The notes: generated by a model from the letters alone, not told the origin. DNA of 64,000 bases from Setophaga petechia (GCA_024362935.1 JANCRA010000116.1:742501-806500); one strand, 5' to 3'; numbered from the stretch's first letter, positions 47,831 through 61,904 are shown. Numbers and translations: made by a program.

Positions 47831-49429
47831 TCTTAGAGGGCTTTTCCAACCTGAACAATCCTGTGGTTCTACAAACCCTTGGGAAGATCCATAACTGCTG
47901 GGAAGGCCTCCCAGCCCTTGGGAAGGTTCACAACCATCTAGGGGAACACAGCCACCAGGAAGGTGCACAACCCATGGGAATCTCACTCCACCCACCCCCA
48001 GCTTGTCACAGGAGGTGGCAGGGGTGACTTTTGCTCTCTTGCCCAACCACCACCCAATGAGCCCCTGCAGGATCAGGGGTCCCCAAGGGCCAGGACCGTC
48101 CCGGTGTCCAACACCAGGAGCAGGAGCTGGGATCCCCCTTCTCCAAGAGAAGGCCAACCCTCTCCTGCTGGATCATCACATGGAGCCTGGAATGGGATCC
48201 ATCCCAAGAGCTCTCATCCACCCCTGGGCTGTCTGATGCAGGGGACATGGTGACCTCTCTTGCCTGGGTAGGTGGGGGTCCCTGTGAGACCTGGTTCACC
48301 CCCCACTCACAAAATCCTCCACATGACATCAGTGGGGGAACCCACCCCTGTGAAATGGGATAAACCAGTGAAAATCCACCCCAGGAGGCTGCTGAGGTCC
48401 CCTCCAGCCTGGGGGGCACAAACACACCTCAGGGCACAGCAATTTTCATTCATTTGTCATTCAAACATGAAACTGTGATGCTTTCACCCAGCACACCCAG
48501 GGCACCTGTGGATGGGAGTATCCCCTGCTCATCCCTCTGCAATGTCCCACAAAGGGGGATCTATCCCACCACCCTAAAAGCCCTCAGAGCCCTCCTGCAT
48601 CCCACAACCACCAGTTGGTGAGCCCTGAACTGGCACAGAACCTCCATCCATCCACCCCTGCTGGTCCCAGGGCAGCATCCCTGGTGGCTCAGCATCCCCT
48701 CAGAGGGACAACCAGGCCACGAGGTTGGGAAACCATTTTTTAAGGGAAAAAATCAGCAAAGGCGAGAAATCCACGCCAGAAATAAACCCGGGATGAGGCG
48801 GGAGGGTGTGTGACCCGCTTGGCTGCGTTTTGGGGCCGTTCCCAAACACACCCTCCCACACCAACCCCAGCGGGCCCGGCCGGAACCCGAACCGCGGCGA
48901 GCACAAAGCACGGCCGGCAGCTCCGGCCGCTGCCGAGGCGATGAGAAAGCGCTTTTCCAGCGCAGGGACGGCGAATCGTGCCGGGCTGCCTCGGGCCTGG
49001 GTCCCTGTCCGCCTCTCCCGGGGCACCCGAGCAGCCTCAGCCCGGATTTCCCGGCAGAAATCCGCGGCAGGATCGGCCCAGGTGGATCGGGAAGCGCTCC
49101 TGGTGCTGGGCAGGTCCTACCCCGGCCGCAAACCTCGCCTGGCTCCCATCTCCACGGCAACAGCCGGGATTTGAGGGGATGGTTCGTGCAGTCGTTACCA
49201 CGCTAATAAACCCCAGGGGCATCCGGAGCCGGGAAACGCCGCCGGGATTGCAGCATCCCCGGGCTGCTACCTGCCCTCCATCATGGAGCCTGCCTGCCTG
49301 CCTGCCTGGGCATTGTTCAACGCTCCTCTGCCCACCCAGCCCCGAAATATCACCGGCAGGCAGCTCCCTGCCCGGCTGGAGAGGGAGGGGATGGACAGGA
49401 GAGGTGTGGGGCTGCGGCGGGTGGGGGGC

Positions 49430-49580
49430 GATGGAGGGATGGATGGAGGGTGGGTGATGCCGGGCTGGATGGAGGGGGATGCCGGGGTAGATGGAGATGC
49501 CGGGCTGGATGGAGGATGATGCTGGGGTGGATGGAGGGTGGGAGATGCCGGGCTGGATGGAGATGCCGGGCTGGATGGAG
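49430..49580. repeat. GATGCCGGGCTGGATGGAGG repeat, FBXO41 first intron
   Basis: Five to six units of about 24-27 bp with variable GGGGTGGATGGAGG inserts. Confidence 0.85.
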
Positions 49581-49883
49581 GATGCTGCCCGCGCCGCCGG
49601 TCCCCATCCTTCCCCGCGCTCCAGCGGGGTGGGAGCGCCGTGGTGGGCGAGGGGCTGAGGCACAGAGGGCCCGGGGGAGGTGGGCATGAAAATCCCGATG
49701 GTTCTTTTGCCCCCCCAGCCCCTGGAGCAGGGAGCGGCGGGTCCGTCCTCACACCCTGGCAGCGGCTTTGTCCCCGCCGCGTCCCCCTGCTCCCGGGGGC
49801 CCTGGGTGAGGAGCATCCTGGGGACGAGCCGCCGCCTCCCAGGGCACCATCGCCGCCCCATCCCGTCCCCTGCCGCCCCGTAC

Positions 49884-50150
49884 CTGCTTCTGGCCGCCGA
49901 GCTCCGGCGCTGGGCTGCTCAGGCCAGGGCAGCATCTCTCCCGCTCGCCCGCGGGCCACCCCCGAGCCGGGGGTGCGGGGTGGGGGCCGGAGCCCGCACA
50001 GCCGCTCCGCCGCACAAAGGAGGCGGCTCAGGGCTGCGCCGGGGCACAGGGGGGCTGCGGGGCACGGGCGGTGCGGGCACGGGGATGCGGGGCACCGGGG
50101 ATGCTCCCCGCGGCCAGCAGCTCCATGCCAGGCAGGCCCCGGGGAAGGAG
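49884..50150 (-). promoter_or_regulatory. FBXO41: CpG-rich candidate first exon and promoter of FBXO41
   Basis: The minus strand has AGAAGCAG then GTACGG, a good donor (GT 49883-49882), inside very CpG-rich DNA from about 49560 to 50650. It lies 2.5 kb upstream of the first coding exon acceptor. This fits a non-coding first exon; the transcription start cannot be placed. 50120-50240 is a purine-rich GGAGG/GAG tract. Confidence 0.45.
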
Positions 50151-50519
50151 GGAGGGAGGGAAGGAGGGAGGGAGGGTGGTGGCTGCGGGGTGGGGGGAGG
50201 CGGAGGACGCGGAGGAGGAGGAGGAGGAGGAGGAAGGAAGCCGAGGCTGAAGGCCCCGGCGGGGTGCTGGGAGGGTTCTGGGCACCCTGGGGATGGCGGG
50301 TCCCCGGGGCGCCGGGGGCTCAGCACGGCGAGGGAGCGAGCGGGGATGCAGGGATGGAGGGAGGCGGAGGGCGAGCGCCGGCAGCCGCCTCCTCCCCTGC
50401 AGCCGGAGCCGGGGCTGCTCGCTGCCGGTTCCTCCCGCACAGCTCCCTCTGCCTGTCTCCCCACGAACACGGCGGGCCCGGCTGCCATGGCAGCCCCCGG
50501 CCCGGGCCCCTGTGCCCAC

Positions 50520-51080
50520 CGCTCCTGGCAGCCCCCGGATCCCCTGTGCCCACCGCGCCTGGCAGCCCCCGGCCCAGATCCCCTGTGCCCACCGCCCCTG
50601 GCAGCCCCGGATCCCCTGTGCCCACCGCCCCTGGCAGCCCCGGATCCCCTGGAGCATCCTCTCGGGATTGCAGTACCGGGTGTGGGGCCCAGCCTGGACA
50701 CCTGCACGGCTCCTTCCCTATCCCAGGCTGGGCACAGGTGCCAGGACACGGGCTTGGTCCCAGGACAGTCCCTGATCCTCCTGTCTTCATCCCTGGCTTG
50801 ATCCCCATTGAGTCCCTGAGTGTTCTGCCTTGGTCCTGAGCTGGTCCCTGACACCCTGGCTGGGTCCTGAGCTGGTCCCTGACCATCCTGGCTTAACCCC
50901 TGCCTTGGTCCTGGTCCAGTCTCCAAATACCCTGTGTTGTTTCCAGCTTGGTCCTGCTCGGGTCCAAGGCTGCCCTGGTTAATCCCTGCCTTGGTCCTGG
51001 CTCAGTCCTGAGCATCCCCTTTTGGCTCCATCCCCAGCTGGTCCCTGAGCGCTCTGGTTTAAGCCTGGCTTGATCCTGAT
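50520..51080. repeat. Two short repeat fields upstream of FBXO41
   Basis: About 50520-50655 repeats CCCCTGTGCCCACCGCCCCT plus GGCAGCCCCGGAT. About 50750-51080 is a degenerate CTTGGTCCTGAGCTGGTCCC field. No exon was recognised in 50150-53650. Confidence 0.8.
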
Positions 51081-51304
51081 CCAGCTCCCGAGCCCCTGAG
51101 CCTGGTGCCTGTGCCAAAGGCATCCAGCACTGCCACGTTCCTTCTCTGCGGTGGGCACGGGGTGGGCACAGGGCATGGCAATGCCGGGCCCAGGGTGCTG
51201 CTGACACGGGGACAGGAGGGTGTCCCCATCCCCTGGGACCCAAGGTGACGCTGCTGCTGTGCCCCTGCACGTGTGCCCAGTGCCAGCCCAGCCCAGAGCA
51301 CCTG

Positions 51305-51705
51305 CCCCACAGGCTGTGGGGTGGCTCTGGGGTGGCTCTGGGGAGGCTCTGGGGTGTGTGGGGTGGCTGTGGGGTGGCTCTCGGATGGCTCTGGGGTGTG
51401 TGGGGAGACTGTGGGGTGGCTCTGGGGTGTGTGGGGAGGCTGTGGGGTGGCTGTGGGGAGGTTCTGGGGTGTGTGGGGTGGCTGTGGGGAGGCTGTGGGG
51501 TGGCTCTGGGGTGTGTGGGGTGGCTGTGGGGTGTGTGGAGTGCCTCTGGGGAGGCTCTGGGGTGTGTGGGGTGGCTCTGGGGAGGCTCTGGGGTGTGTGG
51601 GGTGGCTCTGGGGAGGCTCTGGGGTGTGTGGGGAGGCTGTGGGGTGGCTCTGAGGTGTGTGGGGTGGCTCTGGGGAGGCTCTGGGATGGCTCTGGGGTGT
51701 GCCCC
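51305..51705. repeat. GTGGCTCTGGGG minisatellite between FBXO41 and EGR4
   Basis: About thirty units of 11-16 bp: GGTGGCTCTGGGGAGGCTCT and GGGGTGTGTGG. Confidence 0.97.
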
Positions 51706-52284
51706 ATCCCTCCCACCTCCCTGGCAGCGCTGCCAGAGGAGCAGAGGACCAAGGCTGGAGCGGTGCCCCTGCAGGGCTCCAGGCTCCCATCAATTATGGA
51801 TGTTCTCCTGAGGGGTATTAATCAAGGCCTCGTGCATCATTGATGGCCAGAGGTGCAGGGAGAGCTCGGCTCTGCTGCCCAGGGGGATCCTGCATGCCCA
51901 GAGAGGGGCCAGCCCAGCCCCTCCCAAAGGAAACCTGGGGTCAACAAGGACCCAAGGAAACCTGGGCCCCTTATTGACCATCAAAGCTGGGCTGAACCCC
52001 CAGAAAAGGTTTTCCCAGGTGTTTGGGGTCCCCTGCACCCCTTGGAGTGGTCCTGGCTCAGGACTGGGGTCCCACACCCTGGGAGGGCTCACCCGAGGGC
52101 CACCAGCACCCTTGGGTGCTATTGGGGTGTGAGAATTTGGGGATACATCTGAGGGGAAATTCGGGATTTCCCCCTCAGCCAGGTTTCCTCCTGGCCCCTT
52201 CCCACATCCCATCTCTGCTACCAACCCCACCATGGCCTGCCCAGCATCCCACCCCAGCTCCACAGGGCCTCCACAGCCCATGGA

Positions 52285-52665
52285 AGCTCAGATTCTGCTG
52301 GGACACCTGGGACACTGGGTTCTTCTGGGATTATTGGGACACTGGATTTTACCAGGGACACCTGGGATCCTGGGTTCTGCTGGGATTACTGGGACACTGG
52401 GTTCTGCTGGGACACCTGGGACACTGGATTTTACCTGGGACACCTGGGACACTGGATTTTCTGGGATTACTGGGACACTGGATTTTTTGGGGTGCCTGGG
52501 ACACTGGATTTTACCTGGGACACCTGGGACACTGGATTTTACCTGGGACACCTCAGACACTGAATTTTCTGGGATTACTGGGGCACTGGATTTTCTGGGA
52601 TACCTGGGACCCTGGGTTTTTTTGGGATGCCTGGGACCCTGGATTTTCTGGGATTACAGGTGTTT
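52285..52665. repeat. ~29-bp minisatellite between FBXO41 and EGR4
   Basis: About thirteen units of CTGGGACACTGGATTTTACC plus TGGGACAC, or TCTGGGATTACTGGG variants. Confidence 0.97.
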
Positions 52666-53549
52666 AGCCCCGGAATGCTGCAGCCCCCATGCAGACAAAG
52701 GGATGAGGGGCATGAGGGAATAAAACAGGGTTACCCCTCTCTCCTTCACGATATGGCTGTGGGGCAGATCCCCCCTCCAGGGCTGCTGGAGGGAACAAAA
52801 TCCATCAGGAGAGGAAAGAGCAGATCGCAGCTGTGCCCCTCCCCTCCCTGTGCCAGCAAAGGAGCATCACCCCTAAATCACCCGAGCATCCATGACAATG
52901 GCCTGGCCCCGCTGCCTCCCTCCCACGGCACCTCCTCCCGATTAACGAGATTAACCAAAACCCGGCGTGCCCATCCAGCACCTCCCCTGAAGGGCGGGAT
53001 TGTGGCATTTCGGGATTGTGACGGATTTTTAACCACCACAGGAGGGAGGTTCTTCATGGGAGGGACATTCCGGCTGCAGCAGCGTCTCCTGAGCCATTCC
53101 GGAGAGGGGAACCAGCATCCCTCTACCAGCTAAAATCCCAAAAGGGAGGGACAAACAGCCTCTCCTGTGCAGGGCTCCCCATCCTGCCTGCCTGCATCTC
53201 TCCAGCCCTGGGGCTGGGCCAGGCTGGAAATGGGGAACGGGGAGCTGATCCCATTCCCTGAGGGTGAAGTGTGGGACATCCACATCCCACTGGGAGCCAG
53301 GATCCCGGAATGGGGGCTCTGGGCTGGGCTTTGGGGGCCCCAGGGGAGAGGAGCAGATTCCTGCAGGACCAGGAACATCCCAGAGCCACTCCTGTGTCTG
53401 GAGGGAGAGCCAGCCCAGGGAGCAGGGATCCCTGCTCTGCCCGGGATGGAGCCCTCGTCCCGGGATGAGCCCCGCCTGGGTCTGGGGACGCTCAGGAGCT
53501 CTCTGCACTGATGGATTCTTTTCTCCCTGCTAATTATGGAAGCACCAGG

Positions 53550-53580
53550 GTGGTTTTTGTTTTTTTTTTTTTTTTTCCCA
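53550..53580. repeat. Poly-T tract and adjacent spacer
   Basis: A run of about 20 T after TTTTTGT. 52665-53650 otherwise shows no gene or repeat that I can name. Confidence 0.9.
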
Positions 53581-53654
53581 AAATGCAGCAGCAGAGGTCA
53601 AACACCCAACGGAAATACAGGATGGAAAGGCAGAGAGCAACCCCAGCGAGGGCT

Positions 53655-54258
53655 TGGATCAGCTCCAACCTTTAATTAGAAAAATAGACACAAATTTGAA
53701 ATATTCCTGATAGAGGCCTTTTCTTTTTACAAACATAATAATAATAATAATAATAATAATACTGAAATCACCTTTCCCAAGGGCCTGTTAGCACCGGTTG
53801 CCAGAGCCCGCCGGGGTCTCTCTCCCTGGGGAGAAAGAACGGGAGCAGCCGCAGCCCCGACCGTGCCGGCCGGGAAATCTCCAGGCAGGAACATCCTGGG
53901 AAGCGCCGCCTTGGGAAAGAAATCACAAAATCACAGCGGGGCGCTCCCAACGCCGAGCGTCCAGCGCAGCCCGTCGGTGGTGTTCTCCGTCCGTCTGTCC
54001 GTCTGTCCGTCTGTACAGGGGCTCTCGGTTGCCCCGCTCGGGACAGGAGCCGTGGGACGGCTCGGTGCCGCGCTCCGGGCTGGCTCCGCTCGCCATCCCC
54101 GCCGGGAGCTCCGCCTCGCCTCCCGCGGGCCGCCCTGGGCCCGGCCCGGCCCCGCCGCCGCCTCTGTCGGGGCCGCCCGGGAGGGACCCCCGGCCCATGC
54201 CGGCTCTCGGGGAGAGCTCGGGCACCTCGGGAACGCCGCCGGCCGCGCTCGGCCGGGC
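53655..54258 (-). other. EGR4: EGR4 3' UTR
   Basis: Minus-strand sequence after the stop ends near ATTAAA (TTTAAT at 53671-53676), a common variant polyadenylation signal. It includes an (ATT)n tract at about 53737-53762. Confidence 0.6.
53737..53762. repeat. (AAT)n microsatellite in EGR4 3' UTR
   Basis: Eight AAT trinucleotides on the plus strand. Confidence 0.95.
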
Positions 54259-56007
<1,749 letters not shown>

Positions 56008-56435
56008 CTTCCCTGGAGACGCGGCCGGAGCGGGGGGGCCGGGCTGGGACGAGCCGGGGATGCTCGGGGAGCGCCGGGAGGAGCCCGGGATGAGCCGGGG
56101 AATGCCCGGGGAGAGCCGCTGGATGCCCGGGGGAGACGCGGGAGATGGTGCGGGCGAGCCCGGGGATGCTCGGGGCGAGCCCGGGATGCGCTGGGAACGC
56201 TCGGGGTGCCCGCACCGATCCCGGGGATGCTCGGGGATGAGCCGGGCCACGCTCGGGGAGCCCGGGCCGGTGCGGGGGATGCCCGGGGCAGGTGCCGGGG
56301 ACCCTGCGGGTGATGCTGAGGGGTGCGGGGGGTGCTGGGGCGGGGGGCCCGGGCGCTGCGGGGGCGCTGCGGGGGCAGGGCCCGGGCGGGGGGCGCAGGC
56401 AGGGCCCGGCGGCGGCGGCGCAGCCCGAGCGGACA
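56008..56435 (-). other. EGR4: EGR4 5' UTR (inferred)
   Basis: The stretch between the inferred TATA-directed start and the ATG is GC- and purine-rich and has repeated GATGCCCGGGG/GATGCTCGGGG words. No upstream exon is needed. Confidence 0.5.
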
Positions 56436-56439
56436 CCCG

Positions 56440-56610
56440 GCGCTCCCTCCCCGCCGCCCCCTTTATAGCGGGAGCGGGGCTGCTCCGACCTTCCGCCGCA
56501 GCCATTTCTGGAGTCCCCAGTGAGGCTGCCGTGACGTAAATGCCCATATATGGACTCAGGATGTAGGCTAGGGAGTCCCAATAAGGAAATCTCTCCCGTG
56601 ACGCGATGCC
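56440..56610 (-). promoter_or_regulatory. EGR4: EGR4 promoter: TATA box, CArG boxes and CRE-like sites
   Basis: Reading upstream of EGR4 on the minus strand: TATAAA (TTTATA at 56462-56467), CRE-like TGACGTAA (56532-56539), a perfect CArG box CCATATATGG (56544-56553), a near CArG CCCAATAAGG (56578-56587), and TGACG again near 56600. Serum response factor binds CC(A/T)6GG and CREB binds TGACGTCA-type sites. This arrangement is typical of EGR-family immediate-early promoters. A start site near 56435 is inferred from the TATA spacing. Confidence 0.8.
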
Positions 56611-57139
56611 CTTCCCTCCCCCTTCCCTGCTCCCCTCCCCCTTTTCTCTCGCTCTGTTTTTCATTTTTTCCCCCCCTTCCTTCTCTCTTTTTAACTAATA
56701 ATCGCGATATTTTTAACAGATCTCTGCCGCTCCGTGCGCGCGTGTGCCCGGCATCCCCTCCCGCAGCCGCGGGTGTGCACACGCGTGTGCAAGCCCCGGG
56801 TGTGCAGAACGAGCCCGGGCTCGCAGCCTTGGCTCCCCCCGGCCTTTGGGAGGCTGCGGGGCATCCCCGCGGCTCCGGCCCTTGCTCCGCAGCCTTGGCT
56901 CCCGTCCCACCGTGGGCTGGCTGCTGCTCTCCCGGATTTGCATCTCCCCAGGCTCCCTTTCTCCCCGCGCTATTTTTTCCCCGTGAATGCCTTTTGTTGC
57001 TCTTGCTCCTTCTAGAAGCGCCAAAGGTGCCGGGTTTGCTCTTCCTCCCCGCTGCCCTGCCCTCCCCTCCTCTCCCGGCCGGATTTTGGATGCGGCGGCT
57101 CTTGGATGGGAGAGGGAGGTGATGCCGGCTCCTGCTGCG

Positions 57140-57595
57140 GCATCCGAGCACAGGAGGAGAAGGGACAGGAGGAGCAGGGACAGGAGAGCAGGGATAGAGG
57201 AGCAGGGACAGAGGAGAAGGGATAGAGGACCAGGGATGGAGGAGCAGGGATGGAGGAGCAGGGACAGAAGGAGAAGAGACAGAGGAGCAGGGACAGGAGG
57301 AGAAGGGACAGAGGAGCAGGGACAGGAGAGCAGGGATAGAGGAGCAGGGACAGAGGAGCAGGGACAGAAGGAGAAGGGACAGAGGAGCAGGGACAGGAGA
57401 GCAGGGATAGAGGAGCAGGGACAGAGGAGCAGGGACAGGAGGACAAGGGACAGGAGGAGCAGGGACAGAGGAGTAGGGATGGAGGAGAAGGGACAGGAGG
57501 AGCAGGCACAGAGGAGCAGACGCAGGAGGAGCAGGCACAGAGGAGCAGGCACACAGGAGCAGGGATGGAGGAGCAGACACAGGAGGAGCAGGCAC
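57140..57595. repeat. GGAGCAGGGACAGA minisatellite downstream of ALMS1 side / upstream of EGR4
   Basis: About thirty units of 12-18 bp: GAGGAGCAGGGACAGAGGAG, GGAGAAGGGACAG and GGAGCAGGCACA. Open frames through it are repeat artefacts. 56610-57140 is CpG-rich with no exon seen. Confidence 0.95.
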
Positions 57596-57844
57596 AGCCT
57601 GCTGGAGCTCAGCCATTGCAGCCCCTGGCTCGGAGCTGGGCTGGGGAAGGCAGATCCATCCTCCTGCAAACCCCACCGTGTCCCAGGGGGAGCTTTCCGA
57701 GCGGGCTCAGCGGGATCAGAGGGATCCTGGCAGTGTCTCCACCCCGAGCATCCTCAGCCCGTGCAGGGTGAAGGCTCTGCCAGCCCAGGCCGTGCTGCCC
57801 ACCCTGCTCGGCTGCTCCCAGAGCTCCAGCACTGATCTGGAGCT

Positions 57845-58040
57845 GACCCTGGCCAGGCAGGGATCTCCAGGTGACCCTGAACAGGCAGGAATCTCCAGCT
57901 GGTCCTGGCCAGGCAGGGATCTCCAGGTGACCCTGAACAGGCAGGAGTCTCCAGGTGACCCTGGGCAGGCAGGAATCTCCAGCTGGTCCTGGCCAGACAG
58001 GGATCTCCAAGTGATCCTGAACAGGCAGGGATGCTCTGGG
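57845..58040. repeat. ~29-bp minisatellite
   Basis: Seven units of AGGCAGGAATCTCCAGCTGG plus TCCTGGCC, or GGTGACCCTGAAC variants. Confidence 0.95.
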
Positions 58041-58154
58041 CAGGGCATTGTCACCAGCCTCCAGCATGGCTGGGCTGGGGATGGAAGGTTTGCTCAGGGC
58101 ATTTTGGCTGCTGGGCCTAAACCTGCTGTGAAGGACGTTCAGGCAAATATTTGG

Positions 58155-58390
58155 GGTGTAAACCCCTGTTCATAGAGGTGTAACCCCTGTTCATGGGGCA
58201 CACAGAGGGATGTAACCCCTGTTCATAGAGCACACAGAGGGTACAAACCCCTGTTCACAGGGCACACAGAGGGTACAAACCCCTGTTCATAGGGCACACA
58301 GAGGGTACAAACCCCTGTTCACAGAGCACACAGAGGGTACAAACCCCTGTTCATAGGGCACACAGAGGGTACAAACCCCTGTTCATACAG
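58155..58390. repeat. 31-bp minisatellite
   Basis: About seven units of GTACAAACCCCTGTTCATAG plus GGCACACAGAG. Confidence 0.97.
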
Positions 58391-58864
58391 CACCCAACAG
58401 CTCAGGTGAGCTGGGTGAGCAGGAGGGGGGCTGTGCATGCAAGGGGCTGGAATAGAGGAGGAGGCCCCTCCCTAAATTCCTGTTTCCCTGCCTCCAAGTG
58501 CTTACAGCCCTGCTGGCAGGCCAGATGTGCCCCAGATGTGCTGGGGCTGTGCCCCAGATGTGCTGTGCCCGTGCCCAGGGCCGTGCCCAGCTGGCAGCAG
58601 CAGGTGATAGCCCCGATCCCGAGCTATTCCTGGCTCCGGGATGAGTCACAGCCTCACCTTGGGCAGATCCCCGGGATTGGTGTCTCACAGCACCTCCCCT
58701 CACTGGGGGCAGCTGCTGCCTCTGCAAACGCACCCAGAGCCCTGGCACAGGGCAAGGAGGCAACAGTACCCTGGGCACTCAGGGAACGAGCCCTGAGGGT
58801 CGGGCTGCAGATTAAAGAGGGGATGGAGAGGTGCAGGCAGTGCCCAGAGCGTGGAAATGTTCTG

Positions 58865-59040
58865 TGGCATCCCATTGTTCCCCGTTTGTCTCCCATTATT
58901 CCCTGTTTGTCTCCCATTATTCCCCGTTTGTCTCCCACTATTCCCCCTTCGTATCCCATTATTCCCCGTTTGTCTCCCATTATTCCCTGTTTGTATCCCA
59001 TTATTCCACATTTATCCCCCATTATTCCTCATTTGTCTCC
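58865..59040. repeat. 21-bp minisatellite
   Basis: About eight copies of TCCCATTATTCCCCGTTTGT plus C. Confidence 0.97.
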
Positions 59041-59324
59041 TCACAGGAGATGAGGGGAGCCCAGGGCAATGGCCAGACCCTGGGTTTCAGTAAATCAAAG
59101 GCAAAACTTCACCCTGCAGTGCTCAGTGACCCTGGAATCTGGAGTTTCAGGACATCGTGGGGACCAGGCTGGAAATATTCCCCTGTGGCACTGAAGGCAA
59201 GCCCAGCCTGCTGTGAGGGATGTGCTGGATCCAACCAGGGATGGGCCTGGGGCTCCTGGGTCTCCTCCCCACCTCTCCCTGGCTGCATCACTGGGTCCCC
59301 CAGGCCTTGGTCACTCTGGGCTGT

Positions 59325-59382
59325 TTGGCTGTGCCCATTTGGCTGTGCCCATTTGGCTGTGCCCATTTGGCTGTGCCCAGGT
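59325..59382. repeat. 14-bp tandem repeat
   Basis: Four copies of TTTGGCTGTGCCCA. Confidence 0.95.
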
Positions 59383-59587
59383 CACCCAGAGGATGTGCAG
59401 GGTCTCCAGGCTGGGCCCCTGCCAGCACACCCCGGGCTTTGGGGCAGCTCTGCTGCCAGCACAGCAGCTCCCCTTCCCTCCCAGGCATGGGAAACGCTGT
59501 CCCTCCTTTGGGACAGCACCACGGAGCCTCCCTGCCACAGCCACGGCCCCACAAACCTCCCCTCACCCTCAGGGCCTGAATAGTGGC

Positions 59588-60175
59588 TGTGAAAAACGCC
59601 AATCACTCGCTTTTGAAATTGTTAAAAGTTTAATAGTAATAAAATGGTTATAAAAATTGGACAATTTAAATTAGGACAATATGAGACAATAAAAGCAAAG
59701 AGTTACGGACATCCAAGTACCTTTTTCTGGGCATCACAAGCCCAAAAAAGGACACCCGTTAACAAAGGATTAACCCTTAAAAACAACAGCTCATTGCATA
59801 TTCATACACCTCATCCATGATGCATAAATTCCATTCAAACACAGGATTCTGTCTGGTCATCATCAACTTCTTCCTTCTAATCCTAACAGCGCCTTCAAGG
59901 CGGGAAGAAGTTCGTTTCTTCTGATCAGAAGGCAATAAATTCCCTTTCTCTGAAAGATTCAGGTGTCCTGTGGCTGCTATCTCACTGCATGTCCTCTCTG
60001 TTAAACAAAGCATCCTACATAGCACAGTTTCTATTTTAACAATTTTTATAACCTAAAACTATATTTAACGCAGTACTTAAGAGAATTAATACAGCATCAC
60101 TTCCTAACACAACACATGTAATATTCATTTTAATATTTACGAAAAGCCAATCATAAAATACATGCATTTTTCACA
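59588..60175 (-). mobile_element. Solo LTR with perfect 5-bp target-site duplication
   Basis: An AT-rich 588-bp element begins TGTGAAAAA and ends TTTTTCACA, the TG...CA inverted termini of retroviral LTRs. GTGGC occurs directly before (59583-59587) and directly after (60176-60180), a 5-bp duplication as made by ERVL-like elements. On the minus strand it has a TTATAAAAATT TATA-like box and ATTAAA about 40 bp from its end, so minus orientation is likely. No internal retroviral genes are present. Confidence 0.85.
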
Positions 60176-60689
60176 GTGGCAATGGTTCAGGGGAGAAAAT
60201 CAACATTGTGTGGGTATAAACCTGTGCAGGAGAGGCTGCAGAGGTCCTGCCTCACATCCACCTCCCTGGATGAACACCTTCATCCTTTAAACGCGATAGA
60301 AACAGAGATTCCTATTTAGATAGAAACAGAGATTTCTGTTTAGAAGCTGTTTCTGCCCTGTTTTTGTGTGACAGCCCGAGGCGGTGTGTGTGACCCCGTG
60401 TCCTGCGCAGGTGCCAGCTCACATGAGGTAATGGCAGCGTGACCGCGGCCGAGCCAAGCCTGGGGCAGGCGCTGGCACCGCATCTCGGGGCCAGAAGGGG
60501 CTGCTGGCTGCCGAGGAGGCGGGATTGCCTTCCTGGGGCAGTTCTGCCGTCACCAGGAGCGGGAGGGAATCCGTGACCCGTGCCCGGCTGCCCCCGCCCG
60601 GTGCCGCCCCGCGTTTGGGGCTCCCTTTGGGGCCATTGCCCGGCTGGAGATGCTGTGATGCTGCAGGGTGTGGTGATTCCTTCTCCCTC

Positions 60690-61215
60690 TCCCTCCCCTG
60701 TCTCCTGCTGAACGCTGTCCGTCAGTTTTAGCATCCCAGCAAGGCTGCCGTGTGGTTGGCAGAAATTCAAAAGATGCCCCTCACCCTGGGCATCATTGGG
60801 TTAGGCAGTGTCATTGTCCCCTGAGATCCCACCTCCTCCCACCTGGCTGGTGGCTCACCTGTCCTTCCCTGCCCCTATCCCTGAGCTTAAAAGGAGCCTC
60901 AGACCATGTGCTCAGGGTTCTGCTGGAGCATCCATGATTCACATCTCTGTGCCTTTGGAATAAAGCTCTGGATTTAACCCTCCATCAGGAACCCTCTCCT
61001 TTCTCTTCACCTCACCCAAGGACTTTCTCCAGAGGTAAAACTGAGCTTCCCACAAGCCTGGCCTTGTTCAGGTGCCCAGCTGCAACACCCAGCCACCAGA
61101 GGTATCTCTGTGGTGAAATACCACAGCCACTGCCTCCAGCCAAGGAGCTGAGGCCCAGAACAGCCCAGGCACGTTCCACCTGGAAATATATTGGGATTTA
61201 TTCCAATATACTGCA
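60690..61215 (+). mobile_element. LTR-like element copy 2 (unexpanded)
   Basis: It shares with 39770-40690 the blocks ATTCAAAAGATGCC, GGAATAAAGCTCTGGATTTA (AATAAA), CCCTCCATCAGGAACC, GTGAAATACCACA and ATATATTGGGATTTATTCCA. It has only one GTGAAA unit. Confidence 0.6.
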
Positions 61216-61264
61216 GGAGCCTTTCCAAGGGGGGTTGGTGTGATGGTGGTTGCAGGGGTTTCCA

Positions 61265-61620
61265 GGTGAAGAGAGAGGTGAGAATGTTGAATCTATGATC
61301 AGAAGACTTGATTTATTATTTTGTGATATATAGATATTACATTATAACTATAATAAAAGAAATAAAAAGGAAAAGTTTCTTCAGAAAGCCGGCTAAGCTA
61401 AGAATAAAATAGAAAGAATGAATAACAAAGATCTGTGTCTGGGCAGAGAGCGAGAGCAGCTCTGCTGTGAGCAGTCAGTAAATCCAAACATCCACAGAAA
61501 ACAAATCCCAGACCCCCCTGTTGCATTCCACAGCAGCACATAACCACTGTTTGCATTTGTTGCTGAAACTTCTCAGCTCCAGCAAGAAAACTCCTAATGA
61601 AAGGATTTTAATGGAGAAAT
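61265..61620 (-). mobile_element. LTR-like repeat, copy D (most diverged)
   Basis: Blocks ACTTGATTTATTATTTTGTG, GAATGAATAACAAAG, GTTGCATTCCACAGCAGCAC and ATGAAAGGATTTTAATGG align with the 12478 and 13487 copies, with more substitutions. Confidence 0.6.
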
Positions 61621-61904
61621 GTCTGTGACATGCTGGGTCTGGGGGCTCCCCGTGCCCGTGGGGCAGTGCCCGGCCCAGCCCCAGCCGGGCAGAGGGGTTT
61701 GGGTCCCTCTGTGGGCCAGGGGCATCCTGGGGGCAGCAGAACGGCCCCAAGGCAGGGCTGGCTGTGCCCCACATGGACCGGGGGGCTCGGGGGGCTCGGG
61801 GGGCTCGGGCGGCTCCAGCGCCCCCCAAATGCACCGAGGGCTGCCCCAGTCCAGACACCTGATGTGCCCCGGCTGGCACTGCCCGCTGGCACTGGGCTGC
61901 TGCC

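Noticed and set aside
59777..60025. An 82-codon open frame inside the solo LTR
   Set aside because: It lies wholly in LTR sequence, is short, and resembles no retroviral protein.
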